15,269 bases of DNA from Candidatus Faecousia faecipullorum (GCA_018710805.1 DVJG01000046.1:1-15269); one strand, 5' to 3'. Positions 7,469-15,244 are shown, counted from the stretch's first letter. Program-made: numbers and translations. The notes: generated from the letters alone by a model not told the origin.

Positions 7469-9679
7469 ATGCCGGAAGAATTGGAGATTATCCAGGGTTC
7501 TATCTGCGCCGTGGTCTACCAAAATGCGGAAAATGGCTACGCCGTGCTGAAATTGGACCAGGGAGCAAACCAAATCATCACCGTGGTGGGCACCATCCCG
7601 CTGCCCGTGGTGGGGGAGCAGCTCATGGTCACGGGAAAGTGGGGAAATCACAGCAGCTATGGTCGCCAGTTTGAGGCGGAATTTCTGGAGCGGCTCATGC
7701 CTCAGACGGCCCTGGAAATTCAGGCGTACCTGGGAAGCCGGGCCATCAAGGGCATTGGCCCCAGAACGGCCGCCCGCATTGTGGATAAATTCGGAGAACA
7801 GACCCTTCTCATTATGGAGCGGGAGCCGGAGCGGCTTTCGGAAATTCCCGGCATTTCCCGGGAAAAGGCAAAGGCCATCGGGGAGGAGTTCCGGCTTCAA
7901 GTGGGAATGCGCCAGCTCATGGACTTTTTTGCCATCCACCACCTGCCTGCGGAGCTGGCGGTGCGTACCTATAAATTATATGGAAACAGTGCCACGGAGC
8001 TCCTATACGACGACCCCTACCTTCTCATGGAGGAGGGGTTGGATGCCCCCTTTGCTGCGGTGGACCGGTTTGCCATTGAACTGGGCATTGCGGGAGATGA
8101 CCCCCGCCGGGTTGAGGCAGGCCTGTTGTTTGAACTGAGCTACAATCTTACCGCAGGCCACTGCTTCCTTCCGGCGGATAAGCTTGTCCCTGCCACGGCA
8201 CAGCTTCTTACAGTGGACCCTGAGACTGTCAAGGCAGCGCTGGACCGGCTGCTGGAAGCGGACCGCCTGATTCAGGAGACCCTGGCAGGCATTGCAGTGG
8301 TTTATCTGCCGAGACTTCACGACGCGGAGGTCTACTGCTGTGAAGCCCTCAAAACCTTCGCAGGAAATCACTTTCCTGCACCGCCAAATCTGGATGACAT
8401 GATTGGAAACATCGCCGGAGGCAGCGGCATTGTCTATTCCCGGGAGCAGGAGCAGGCCATTCGGGAGGCGGCGGTATCGGGCCTTCTCATTATCACAGGC
8501 GGCCCGGGCACCGGTAAAACCACCATTTTAAACGGAATCCTGGCGCTTTTCGGCCAGATGCAGATGAAATGCCTTCTGGCGGCTCCCACAGGCCGGGCCG
8601 CAAAGCGGCTGTCGGAGGTCACCGGAGAGGACGCCTCTACGATTCATCGACTTCTGGAAGCCAATATCGACCAGAACACGGGAAAGATGTTCTTCGCCAA
8701 AGACGAGGATTCCCCGCTGAAAGCCGATGCTGTCATTGTGGATGAGATGTCCATGGTGGATATGGAACTTCTCTATGCCCTCTTGCAGGCTGTGCCCCAG
8801 GGCAAGCGGCTGATTCTGGTGGGAGACGCAGACCAGCTCCCGCCAGTGGGCCCGGGCTTTCCCTTCAGCGATATGCTCAGAAGCGGGAAGCTTCCCACGG
8901 TGCGGCTCACGGAGATTTTCCGCCAGGCTCAGCAGAGCCTCATTGTCATGAATGCCCACCGGGTCAACCACGGGGAACTTCCGGAGCTTACGGCTGTGGA
9001 CAGGGACTTCTTCTTTATGCGCCGCAGAAGTGAAGAGGACCTTTGCAGCCTTATAAGAGACCTGTGTGCAAGCCGCCTGCCGGGGAAAATGGGAATCCCT
9101 CCCGAGCAGATTCAGGTCCTTTCCCCCACGCGAAAGGGCGGCGCAGGCACGGTACACCTCAATCAGCTTTTACAGCAGGCCCTGAACCCATCTGCTCCCC
9201 ATAAAAAAGAGAAGGCTTTCGGCCCCTATATCTTCCGGGAAGGGGACCGGGTTATGCAGATTCGCAACAATTACGGGCTCCTCTGGAAAAAAACCGACGG
9301 CAGCGCCGTAGGTGCGGGAATCTTTAACGGTGATATCGGCACCATCAAAGAGATCAATCCGGAAGCGGAGACCATGACGATTCTGTTTGAAGACCGGGAG
9401 GCGGACTACGACTTTACACAGTTAATTGAACTGGAACCTGCCTACGCCATGACCGTCCATAAAAGCCAGGGCAGCGAGTACCGCTGCGTTATCCTTACAG
9501 CCTGGAATGGTTCGCCGTACCTTCTCAGCCGGAGCGTGTTTTACACCGCCATCACCCGGGCCAGAGAGCTGCTCATTGTGGTGGGCCGGGAGGAAACCGT
9601 GGCAGACATGACCCGCAACGATAAGAAAAACAGACGCTATTCGGGACTGAAACTCCGGTTGGAGGGGAAGGTCGGATGA
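7469..9679 (+). CDS. recD2: RecD2 family 5'-3' DNA helicase
   Basis: SF1B helicase of the RecD2 (YrrC) type, which in bacteria without RecBCD acts in DNA repair and replication-fork processing. The length of 736 residues is typical. The N-terminal OB-like region is followed by helix-hairpin-helix motifs (IKGIGPRTAARIVDKFG and LSEIPGISREKAKAIG, about residues 90-140). The helicase core has Walker A GGPGTGKT at 344-351, motif Ia PTGRAAKRL and Walker B IVDEMSMVD around Asp425-Glu426. Motif III is LVGDADQLPPVGPG, motif IV LTEIFRQA, motif V AMTVHKSQGSEY, and motif VI VFYTAITRARELLIVVG near the C-terminus. All key residues look intact. ATG 7469 has AGGAGG at 6 nt. Its stop overlaps the comF start (ATGA), so the two are probably cotranscribed. 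Confidence 0.95.
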   Translation: MPEELEIIQGSICAVVYQNAENGYAVLKLDQGANQIITVVGTIPLPVVGEQLMVTGKWGNHSSYGRQFEAEFLERLMPQTALEIQAYLGSRAIKGIGPRTAARIVDKFGEQTLLIMEREPERLSEIPGISREKAKAIGEEFRLQVGMRQLMDFFAIHHLPAELAVRTYKLYGNSATELLYDDPYLLMEEGLDAPFAAVDRFAIELGIAGDDPRRVEAGLLFELSYNLTAGHCFLPADKLVPATAQLLTVDPETVKAALDRLLEADRLIQETLAGIAVVYLPRLHDAEVYCCEALKTFAGNHFPAPPNLDDMIGNIAGGSGIVYSREQEQAIREAAVSGLLIITGGPGTGKTTILNGILALFGQMQMKCLLAAPTGRAAKRLSEVTGEDASTIHRLLEANIDQNTGKMFFAKDEDSPLKADAVIVDEMSMVDMELLYALLQAVPQGKRLILVGDADQLPPVGPGFPFSDMLRSGKLPTVRLTEIFRQAQQSLIVMNAHRVNHGELPELTAVDRDFFFMRRRSEEDLCSLIRDLCASRLPGKMGIPPEQIQVLSPTRKGGAGTVHLNQLLQQALNPSAPHKKEKAFGPYIFREGDRVMQIRNNYGLLWKKTDGSAVGAGIFNGDIGTIKEINPEAETMTILFEDREADYDFTQLIELEPAYAMTVHKSQGSEYRCVILTAWNGSPYLLSRSVFYTAITRARELLIVVGREETVADMTRNDKKNRRYSGLKLRLEGKVG

Positions 9680-10332
9680 ACGCTTTTCAGGATGTTTGGG
9701 ATCTGTTGTTTCCGCCCCGGTGCATTTTCTGCAAAAGTCTCTTGAGAAAAGGAGAGCTGGACCTGTGCCGGAACTGTCGCCGGGAGGCTCCGGAATATCA
9801 AAATACCAAAAGAGACCTTCCCTTTCTTGACAGTTTCGCTGCGGTCTGGTATTATGAAGAGTACGCAAGAGACAGTCTGCTCCGGTATAAGTTCGGCGGC
9901 GCCCGCCGCTATGCCCCGGGCTATGGCCGTTTCCTTGCCATGAAAATCTCACAGACCTACCCTCAGGGCTTTGACTGCCTGACCTGGGTCCCTGTGAGCT
10001 TCCGCAGAAAATGGAAACGAGGCTATGACCAAACGGCGCTGCTTGCCCGGGCCGTGGGAAACGAGCTGGGGATGACCTGCGTGCCTCTGCTCCGGAAGGT
10101 TCGCCATAACCCTGCCCAGTCAAGTGTTTATGGTTTGGCCGAACGCCGGGCTAACGTTTTGGGAGCCTACCGCCTGATTGGGAAGACACCCCTGGAAGGC
10201 AAACGCATTTTGCTTATTGACGACATTCTCACCACCGGTTCCACCGCCGGAGAAGCGGCGCGAATACTAAAAACCGGGGGAGCGAAAGAAGTTCACTGCG
10301 CCGCCTTGGCGGCTACGCGAAAGGAAATCTGA
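9676..10332 (+). CDS. comF: ComF family phosphoribosyltransferase-like protein
   Basis: A 218-residue ComF family protein, linked in naturally competent bacteria to handling of incoming single-stranded DNA and present widely in non-competent species too. An N-terminal zinc finger is formed by Cys16, Cys19, Cys31 and Cys34. After a linker comes a type-I phosphoribosyltransferase fold with VPVSFRRKWKRGYDQTALLA, then NPAQSSVYGLAERRANV. The PRPP-binding loop ILLIDDILTTGST is at about 178-190. The start overlaps the recD2 stop by 4 nt, and the stop is one base before mreB. Co-location with a repair helicase fits a DNA-processing role, but the molecular activity of ComF is not settled. Confidence 0.92.
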   Translation: MNAFQDVWDLLFPPRCIFCKSLLRKGELDLCRNCRREAPEYQNTKRDLPFLDSFAAVWYYEEYARDSLLRYKFGGARRYAPGYGRFLAMKISQTYPQGFDCLTWVPVSFRRKWKRGYDQTALLARAVGNELGMTCVPLLRKVRHNPAQSSVYGLAERRANVLGAYRLIGKTPLEGKRILLIDDILTTGSTAGEAARILKTGGAKEVHCAALAATRKEI

Positions 10333-10333
10333 T

Positions 10334-11383
10334 ATGGCTGCATTTTTATTTTCCAATGACCTGGGCGTTGACCTGGGTACCTCCAATGTTCTCATCTATG
10401 CCGACGGCAAAGGCTTGGTGGTTCGGGAACCCTCCGTGGTCGCCGTGGACCGGAACACTGGCAAAATCCTGCAGGTAGGCGCCGCCGCCCGGAATATGCT
10501 GGGCCGTACCCCCGGCAACGTGGTGGCCATGCACCCGCTGAAGGATGGCATTGTCTCTGACCACGAAATGACCGTGCGGATGCTTCAGGAGATGTTCAAA
10601 ACCGCCACAAAGGCCTCCGTTTTTACTCCCAAGCCCAGAGTGGTCATTTCCGTCCCCTCAGGTGTCTCTGAAGTGGAGGAGCGAAGCGTTATCAACGCCG
10701 CCATCGAAGCCGGCGCACGAAGAGTGTTCCTTATTGAAGAGCCCCTCGCTGCGGGCCTTGGAGCGGGATTGGATCTGCGGGGCGCCAGCGGCCACCTGGT
10801 GGTGGACATCGGCGGCGGCACCACGGACATCGCGGTCCTCAGCATGAACGGCGTGGCCGTGTCTTCTTCTCTGAAAATCGCAGGCAACTACTTTGACGAA
10901 ATGATCGCCCGGTATGTCCGCCGCCAGCACGGCGTGGTGATTGGGGAAGTCACGGCGGAAAATATCAAAATTCAGATCGGCCAGGTCTATCCCCGGGACG
11001 AGGAGCGCAGCATGAACATCAAGGGCCGGGACTATAAGACCGGTATGCCCAAGATGGTAACCCTCACCTCCACGGAGATCTATGAGGTCCTGCGGCGGCC
11101 TGCCCGTCAGATTGCCGATGAAGTCCTCTCCGTCATGGAGCAGACCAGCCCGGAGCTTATCTCCGACGTATCGGAAAACGGCATCACCCTGACCGGCGGC
11201 TGTGCCCAGATCTGGGGCATGGACCTGCTTCTCATGGAGCGCACGGGCATTGCCTGCATCCTGGCCGACGATCCGGACTCCTGCACCGCCTATGGCGCCG
11301 GCAAGAGCCTGGCCTGGATCAACAATATGCAGGAAGGTCCCATTAACATCGCAAGAAAGCGCGCCATGCGCGGACAGATCTAA
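10334..11383 (+). CDS. mreB: MreB family rod-shape actin homologue
   Basis: Bacterial actin that polymerises beneath the membrane and guides cell-wall synthesis in rod-shaped cells. The 349 residues are a normal length. The phosphate-1 loop GVDLGTSN is at 11-18, and the phosphate-2 motif VVDIGGGTTDIAVLS at 156-170. SGVSEVEERSVINAA and LIEEPLAAGLGAGLD are family blocks. The adenosine motif reads LTGGCAQIWGMD (286-297) where MreB usually has LTGGGALLRGLD, so this is a somewhat divergent paralogue. It could be an Mbl- or MreBH-like member. ATG 10334 has a weak GGAAA ribosome-binding site inside the end of comF, which suggests coupling. No mreC or mreD follows; a terminator ends the unit. Confidence 0.93.
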   Translation: MAAFLFSNDLGVDLGTSNVLIYADGKGLVVREPSVVAVDRNTGKILQVGAAARNMLGRTPGNVVAMHPLKDGIVSDHEMTVRMLQEMFKTATKASVFTPKPRVVISVPSGVSEVEERSVINAAIEAGARRVFLIEEPLAAGLGAGLDLRGASGHLVVDIGGGTTDIAVLSMNGVAVSSSLKIAGNYFDEMIARYVRRQHGVVIGEVTAENIKIQIGQVYPRDEERSMNIKGRDYKTGMPKMVTLTSTEIYEVLRRPARQIADEVLSVMEQTSPELISDVSENGITLTGGCAQIWGMDLLLMERTGIACILADDPDSCTAYGAGKSLAWINNMQEGPINIARKRAMRGQI

Positions 11384-11418
11384 AAGGAAATCTGCACGGA
11401 TTTTTCACATTTTATACG

Positions 11419-11453
11419 GCAGGGGATGGGCTGGCCCATCCCCTGCATTTTTT
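11419..11453 (+). terminator. Intrinsic terminator after mreB
   Basis: A perfect 12-bp stem, GCAGGGGATGGG (11419-11430) with its complement at 11435-11446, encloses a 4-nt loop. It is followed by a run of six T residues. It lies 36 nt after the mreB stop and ends the recD2-comF-mreB unit. Confidence 0.93.
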
Positions 11454-11484
11454 ATTTATTATGGAAATTTAACTCCCAAATTTC

Positions 11485-11513
11485 TTGCTATTTGGGCCCA
11501 TCTGCGGTATAAT
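11485..11513 (+). promoter_or_regulatory. Promoter of the DUF1846 gene
   Basis: TTGCTA (11485-11490), a spacer of exactly 17 nt and a perfect TATAAT (11508-11513) give a good sigma-A promoter. It lies 40 nt before the start codon and just after the mreB terminator, so the gene is independently transcribed. Confidence 0.75.
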
Positions 11514-11553
11514 GACGGACGTGATATTATTTTCAAAGAAAGAGGCGGGAACT

Positions 11554-13020
11554 ATGGTAAATTTGGCATTTGACAACGAGAAATACCTGCAGACCCAGTC
11601 GGCCCATATCCGGGACCGGATTGCCCAGTTTGGGGGCAAGCTGTACCTGGAATTCGGCGGCAAGCTCTATGACGACAATCACGCCTCCCGGGTACTCCCG
11701 GGCTTTCAGCCGGACAGTAAGCTCCGGATGCTCTTACAGCTCAAAGACCAGGTGGAGATGGTCATTGCCATCAACGCCGACGACATTGAAAAGAATAAAA
11801 TCCGGGGCGATCTCGGCATCACCTACGACCGGGATGTGATTCGCCTTGTGGACGTTTTCCGTAGCTTTGGCCTCTATGTTTCCAGCGTTGTGCTGACCCG
11901 CTATGCTGGCCAGACCCAGGCAAAAGCCTTTCAGGCCCGGCTTGAGGGCCTGGGTATCCGGGTGTACCACCACTATTCCATCGAAGGCTATCCCTCGGAC
12001 ACAGCCCACATTGTCAGCAGCGAGGGCTTCGGCAAAAATGACTACATTGAGACCAGCCGTTCTCTGGTGGTTGTCACGGCTCCGGGACCTGGCAGCGGCA
12101 AGCTGGCGACCTGCCTCAGCCAGCTCTACCATGAGCACGAGCGGGGCATTACCGCAGGCTACGCCAAGTTTGAGACCTTCCCCATCTGGAATCTGCCTCT
12201 GAACCACCCTGTGAACCTGGCCTATGAGGCCGCCACAGCGGACCTGAACGACGTAAACATGATCGACCCCTTCCACTTGGAGGCCTACGGCGTCACCACG
12301 GTGAATTATAACCGGGACGTAGAGGCGTTCCCGGTGCTCATGGCAATTTTCGAGAAGATCATGGGTTTCTGCCCTTACCAGTCTCCCACGGACATGGGCG
12401 TGAATATGGTTGGCAACTGCATCATTGACGACGAGGCCGCCCGCTACGCTTCCCGCCAGGAGATTATCCGCCGATATTACGTTGCCATGTGCGAGTGCAA
12501 GCAGGGCAAGGCCGGAGAAGAGCCTGTCCGGAAGCTGGAACTTCTCATGAAGAAGGCAAATGTCGCCCCCGAGGAGCGGAAGGTTGTTGCCGCCGCCATG
12601 GCAAGAGATGCCGAGACGGGCAGACCTGCCGCCGCTATGGAGCTGCCGGACGGGAGAATTGTCACCGGCAAAACCTCTGACCTTTTGGGCGCGTCCTCTG
12701 CGCTGCTGCTCAACGCGCTGAAAGCCATCGGCGGAATGCCCAAGGACCTGCACCTCATTTCTCCTGCGGCTCTGGACCCCATCCAGCACCTGAAGGTGGA
12801 CCACCTGGGAAATCGGAACCCCAGACTGCACACCGATGAGACACTCATCGCCCTTTCCATCTCGGCTGCCACCAACCCCACTGCTGAGTGGGCCATGGAG
12901 CAGCTCAGCAAGCTCCGGGGCTGTGAGGTCCATTCCTCCGTCATTCTCTCTCCCGTGGATGAAAAGATTTTCAAACGCCTGGGCTGTAACCTGACCTGCG
13001 AACCCAGATACGCACAGTAA
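11554..13020 (+). CDS. DUF1846 (UPF0371) family protein, function unknown
   Basis: A 488-residue cytoplasmic protein recognised as a member of the conserved DUF1846/UPF0371 family, widespread in Firmicutes and of unknown biochemical function. It starts MVNLAFDNEKYLQTQSAHIR and contains the family's GGKLYLEFGGKLYDDNHASR block. A P-loop-like stretch TAPGPGSGKLATCLSQ lies at about 175-190. Conserved blocks FETFPIWNLPLNHPVNLAYE and DLNDVNMIDPFHLEAYG follow. The GPGSGK stretch suggests nucleotide or phosphate binding, but that is inference. ATG 11554 is chosen for its GAGGCGG ribosome-binding region and the conserved N-terminus. An upstream in-frame TTG at 11485 falls in the promoter's -35. It is a single-gene unit with its own promoter and terminator. 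Confidence 0.9.
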   Translation: MVNLAFDNEKYLQTQSAHIRDRIAQFGGKLYLEFGGKLYDDNHASRVLPGFQPDSKLRMLLQLKDQVEMVIAINADDIEKNKIRGDLGITYDRDVIRLVDVFRSFGLYVSSVVLTRYAGQTQAKAFQARLEGLGIRVYHHYSIEGYPSDTAHIVSSEGFGKNDYIETSRSLVVVTAPGPGSGKLATCLSQLYHEHERGITAGYAKFETFPIWNLPLNHPVNLAYEAATADLNDVNMIDPFHLEAYGVTTVNYNRDVEAFPVLMAIFEKIMGFCPYQSPTDMGVNMVGNCIIDDEAARYASRQEIIRRYYVAMCECKQGKAGEEPVRKLELLMKKANVAPEERKVVAAAMARDAETGRPAAAMELPDGRIVTGKTSDLLGASSALLLNALKAIGGMPKDLHLISPAALDPIQHLKVDHLGNRNPRLHTDETLIALSISAATNPTAEWAMEQLSKLRGCEVHSSVILSPVDEKIFKRLGCNLTCEPRYAQ

Positions 13021-13067
13021 AAAAGTATCCCCTAATGCCTGGGAAGCCATTAATCCTAATAATTTAT

Positions 13068-13102
13068 GCGGCAGCCTTCCAAATGAAGGCTGCCGCTTTA
13101 TA
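13068..13102. terminator. Bidirectional intrinsic terminator between convergent genes
   Basis: A perfect 12-bp stem, GCGGCAGCCTTC (13068-13079) with its complement at 13085-13096, has a 5-nt loop. T-rich sequence follows on the plus side (TTTATACTATTT) and AT-rich sequence on the minus side. It is 47 nt after the DUF1846 stop and 21 nt beyond the stop of the convergent zinc-ribbon gene, so it probably serves both. The plus-strand U-tract is short. Confidence 0.85.
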
Positions 13103-13117
13103 CTATTTGGGCGATTA

Positions 13118-14923
13118 TTAGACACTTACTATCTTTACCTTTTGTTTTCTGCACTGTGGACACCCCTTGCCACGAAGCAAATCATGCGGCCGAATATCCC
13201 AACAATAGTTACATACCTTGCATTCGATTCTGACCTTCGTACTTGCACCAGAATATGTACCAACAACTTTCAAGTCAGGAAACTTTTTAGCCAGTTCTTG
13301 CTCAAACTGCTGTTGAGTGCGTTTCATTGATCCGCCACACTTGGGACAGCCATGTCCCGACATAAGGGTTACCGGATCTCCATCCCATATATAACCGCAA
13401 TGTTTGCATTTTACCAACACTTTGTTAGCACTACCAGTGTACTTCCCGAGCACTTCGATTTTTGAGTTTTTTATTGAGAGCAAATTCACAAATTCAGCAT
13501 GAGTACGGGTATTTTTCTGCGCGGCACGTTTCCTTCCACAAAGTGGACACCCTTGCCCTTTAAGAAGATGGTTAGGTAATGCGCGCCATTCATTCCCGCA
13601 GACCTTACACCTACACAAGAGCTTTTCTTTTGATCCCAGATAGGGTTCCTTAATTTCAATAGATGGGTTTATTTCTGCCATTCGCTCCAAAAAGGTATGT
13701 GGATCACTTCTATGTGCTAGATTTGTTGATTTTCTACCACAAACTGGACATCCATGTCCGCTCAGAAGACTATTTGGAGTAGCTTTCCATTCGTGGCCAC
13801 AAATATTGCAATGCAAAGACACCTTCGAAGCGCTATCAATATATTCGCTACGCAAAACAATGTTGGGGTTAATCTCCTTAAGCTCAGAAATGAATTCCTC
13901 CTGCTTTTTCTTCTTGCTTTTTTTCTGAGCATAACCTCTTACACATACCCATTGTTGTTCTGACAGTGCCAAACCATACTTTGCAAGCAACATGGCTATG
14001 GTTTCTTTCGTTTCATTCCATGTTGCATTTCCAAGATTGTATTTGCAGACAATACAATCCGAAGAATACGGTGGAGTGTCTTCCTTGTAATCCGTAAAGA
14101 TATTAATAAGACGGATTCCTTTCTCTGCGCACCGTTTTCTTTTCTCGGTATCCCGCTTTTTCTTATTATAATGCCAATCCCAGCTGCCTGGTTCAAAAGC
14201 TACATTCAGGCACGGAATGTAGATATCTAATTCCATACCAATCATTTCTTGATTTCTGGTAAGTACAGCATCTTCTCCGAGACATAGTCTAAATGCATAG
14301 AGGATTGCCTGCTCAAAAAAAGACGTTGAAGAATGTGCACACTCAGGGCACCCGTGTCCAGCTAATACACTATACGGCGTAGTAAACCAAACCCGTCCAC
14401 ATTCTGCGCATTTAAAATGTATTTTTTGGTGATTGTTATGATATTCATCAAGGCATTGTATGTTAGGATTGACCTTATGTAAGTCTTCTACAAACTGCTG
14501 ATGGCTACGCCGTTGGGCGTTTTTCTGGTTGGATAGGCCGCATCGTGGACACCCGTGCCCACCCAGCAAATCATGAGGAGTTGGTGACCACTCATACCCA
14601 CATTTACCACATCTTACTTTTATTTTATGTTTGTTACCTGTATATGTGCCTATTACAATCAAATTGGGATTTTCGTTACGAAGTTCTTGAACAAATTGAT
14701 CGTGTGTTTTTCGGAGGCTATTTCCAATCTTTCTTTTGCCACATTCAGGACATCCGTGACCATTTAATACCGAATTTGACTTAGCCGCCCATTGGTATCC
14801 ACACACCTTGCATTGAAATCGGATTTTTGTCAAGGCAGTTATATATTGATCCAATGGTTGGATATCAGGATATATCGCCTTTAATTCTATTAAAAATTCT
14901 TCATTACTTTTCTTTTTGGCCAT
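13118..14923 (-). CDS. Seven-fold zinc-ribbon protein with inserted restriction-endonuclease-like domain
   Basis: A 601-residue protein of unrecognised specific function. Seven repeats each pair a helical FxxEL..xNPxI..xY segment with a CxxC-16-CxxC metal site. The sites begin at Cys38, 105, 172, 372, 439, 506 and 568, and each ends in a G(H/Q/K)GCPxC knuckle. These resemble treble-clef or 'probable zinc-ribbon' (PF14311-like) domains. Residues 199-335 interrupt the array with a fold resembling Vsr/DUF559-type PD-(D/E)XK nucleases. That part has SFFEQAI (Glu204), MELDIYIPCLNVAFEPG (Asp233, Glu244), WDWH (His251), then RDTEKRKRCAEKGIRLINIF. A lysine-rich linker (KKSKKKK) follows. ATG 14923 has GGAGG 4 nt upstream. 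It is convergent to the DUF1846 gene and has lower GC than its neighbours, which suggests acquisition. Nucleic-acid binding and cleavage, perhaps in defence or repair, is inferred. Confidence 0.85.
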   Translation of the reverse strand: MAKKKSNEEFLIELKAIYPDIQPLDQYITALTKIRFQCKVCGYQWAAKSNSVLNGHGCPECGKRKIGNSLRKTHDQFVQELRNENPNLIVIGTYTGNKHKIKVRCGKCGYEWSPTPHDLLGGHGCPRCGLSNQKNAQRRSHQQFVEDLHKVNPNIQCLDEYHNNHQKIHFKCAECGRVWFTTPYSVLAGHGCPECAHSSTSFFEQAILYAFRLCLGEDAVLTRNQEMIGMELDIYIPCLNVAFEPGSWDWHYNKKKRDTEKRKRCAEKGIRLINIFTDYKEDTPPYSSDCIVCKYNLGNATWNETKETIAMLLAKYGLALSEQQWVCVRGYAQKKSKKKKQEEFISELKEINPNIVLRSEYIDSASKVSLHCNICGHEWKATPNSLLSGHGCPVCGRKSTNLAHRSDPHTFLERMAEINPSIEIKEPYLGSKEKLLCRCKVCGNEWRALPNHLLKGQGCPLCGRKRAAQKNTRTHAEFVNLLSIKNSKIEVLGKYTGSANKVLVKCKHCGYIWDGDPVTLMSGHGCPKCGGSMKRTQQQFEQELAKKFPDLKVVGTYSGASTKVRIECKVCNYCWDIRPHDLLRGKGCPQCRKQKVKIVSV

Positions 14924-15039
14924 CTTACCTCCGCTCCTTCAAAAACCTGATTTTATTTTTCTAAAGGCCATTAGTAATAGCAGAGCCGTCAATGTTATAA
15001 AAATGACGCGACGAATAATTATATCCTTACCATACCAAA

Positions 15040-15068
15040 ATTATATCAGACACAGGCATTTGAAACAA
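15040..15068 (-). promoter_or_regulatory. Promoter of the zinc-ribbon/nuclease gene
   Basis: On the minus strand, TTGTTT (15068-15063), a 17-nt spacer and TATAAT (15045-15040) form the promoter. The -10 is preceded by TGA, giving the extended -10 TGATATAAT. The predicted start near 15033 gives a leader of about 110 nt before ATG 14923. A second TATAAT at 15023-15018 has no matching -35. Confidence 0.6.
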
Positions 15069-15089
15069 CACATTTGTTAATTTCAATGC
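15056..15089. promoter_or_regulatory. Operator-like inverted repeat over the -35
   Basis: The arms GCATT(T)GAAA (15056-15065) and TTTCAATGC (15081-15089) are perfectly complementary over 9 bp apart from one unpaired T. They cover the -35 hexamer of the zinc-ribbon gene promoter. The position suits a repressor site, but no regulator gene is visible here, and AT-rich DNA yields such repeats by chance. Confidence 0.35.
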
Positions 15090-15131
15090 GTAAAAATTAA
15101 AAAAATCATTGGTCAGCCAGTAAGGCTTTTA

Positions 15132-15168
15132 GTTCACACTTGCTACGAAAATAGATCGTAGCGTGAAC
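15132..15168. repeat. Imperfect inverted repeat (13 bp with 4-nt bulge)
   Basis: GTTCAC + GCTACGA (15132-15137, 15142-15148) pairs with TCGTAGC + GTGAAC (15156-15168). There is a 4-nt bulge (ACTT) in one arm and a 7-nt loop. It is too well matched to ignore. It could be a structured RNA element or part of a palindromic intergenic repeat. Confidence 0.6.
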
Positions 15169-15221
15169 CTTGACAAAGAACGTTTTCAACGTCTCATATT
15201 GAAAGTTTTCGCAGCACAAAT

Positions 15222-15244
15222 AGCGGCAGGCACTGCCTGTCGCT
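15222..15244. repeat. Inverted repeat, 10-bp stem with 3-nt loop
   Basis: AGCGGCAGGC (15222-15231) pairs with GCCTGTCGCT (15235-15244), with one G-T wobble, around a 3-nt loop. There is no adjacent T-tract within the window, so it is not called a terminator. It lies 53 nt from the preceding hairpin and may belong to the same repeat unit. Confidence 0.55.

Noticed and set aside
11734..13125. A 463-codon open frame on the minus strand opposite the DUF1846 gene
   Set aside because: Antisense shadow. The sense frame is strongly conserved and has a promoter, a ribosome-binding region and a terminator. The antisense one has none and would start inside the neighbouring terminator region.
14545..14784. 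Small plus-strand open frame opposite the zinc-ribbon gene
   Set aside because: It is antisense to the repeats, with no ribosome-binding site and no family resemblance.
13118..14923. A CRISPR array or DNA-level tandem repeat suggested by regular recurring GGACA-CCCATGTCC-like words
   Set aside because: The recurrence comes from the G-H-G-C-P-x-C codons of the seven zinc ribbons. The units are about 201 nt, diverged, and lie in one open frame, with no spacers.
15018..15023. Second TATAAT as the -10 of the zinc-ribbon gene
   Set aside because: No acceptable -35 lies 16-18 nt upstream and it lacks the extended TG, unlike the box at 15040-15045.
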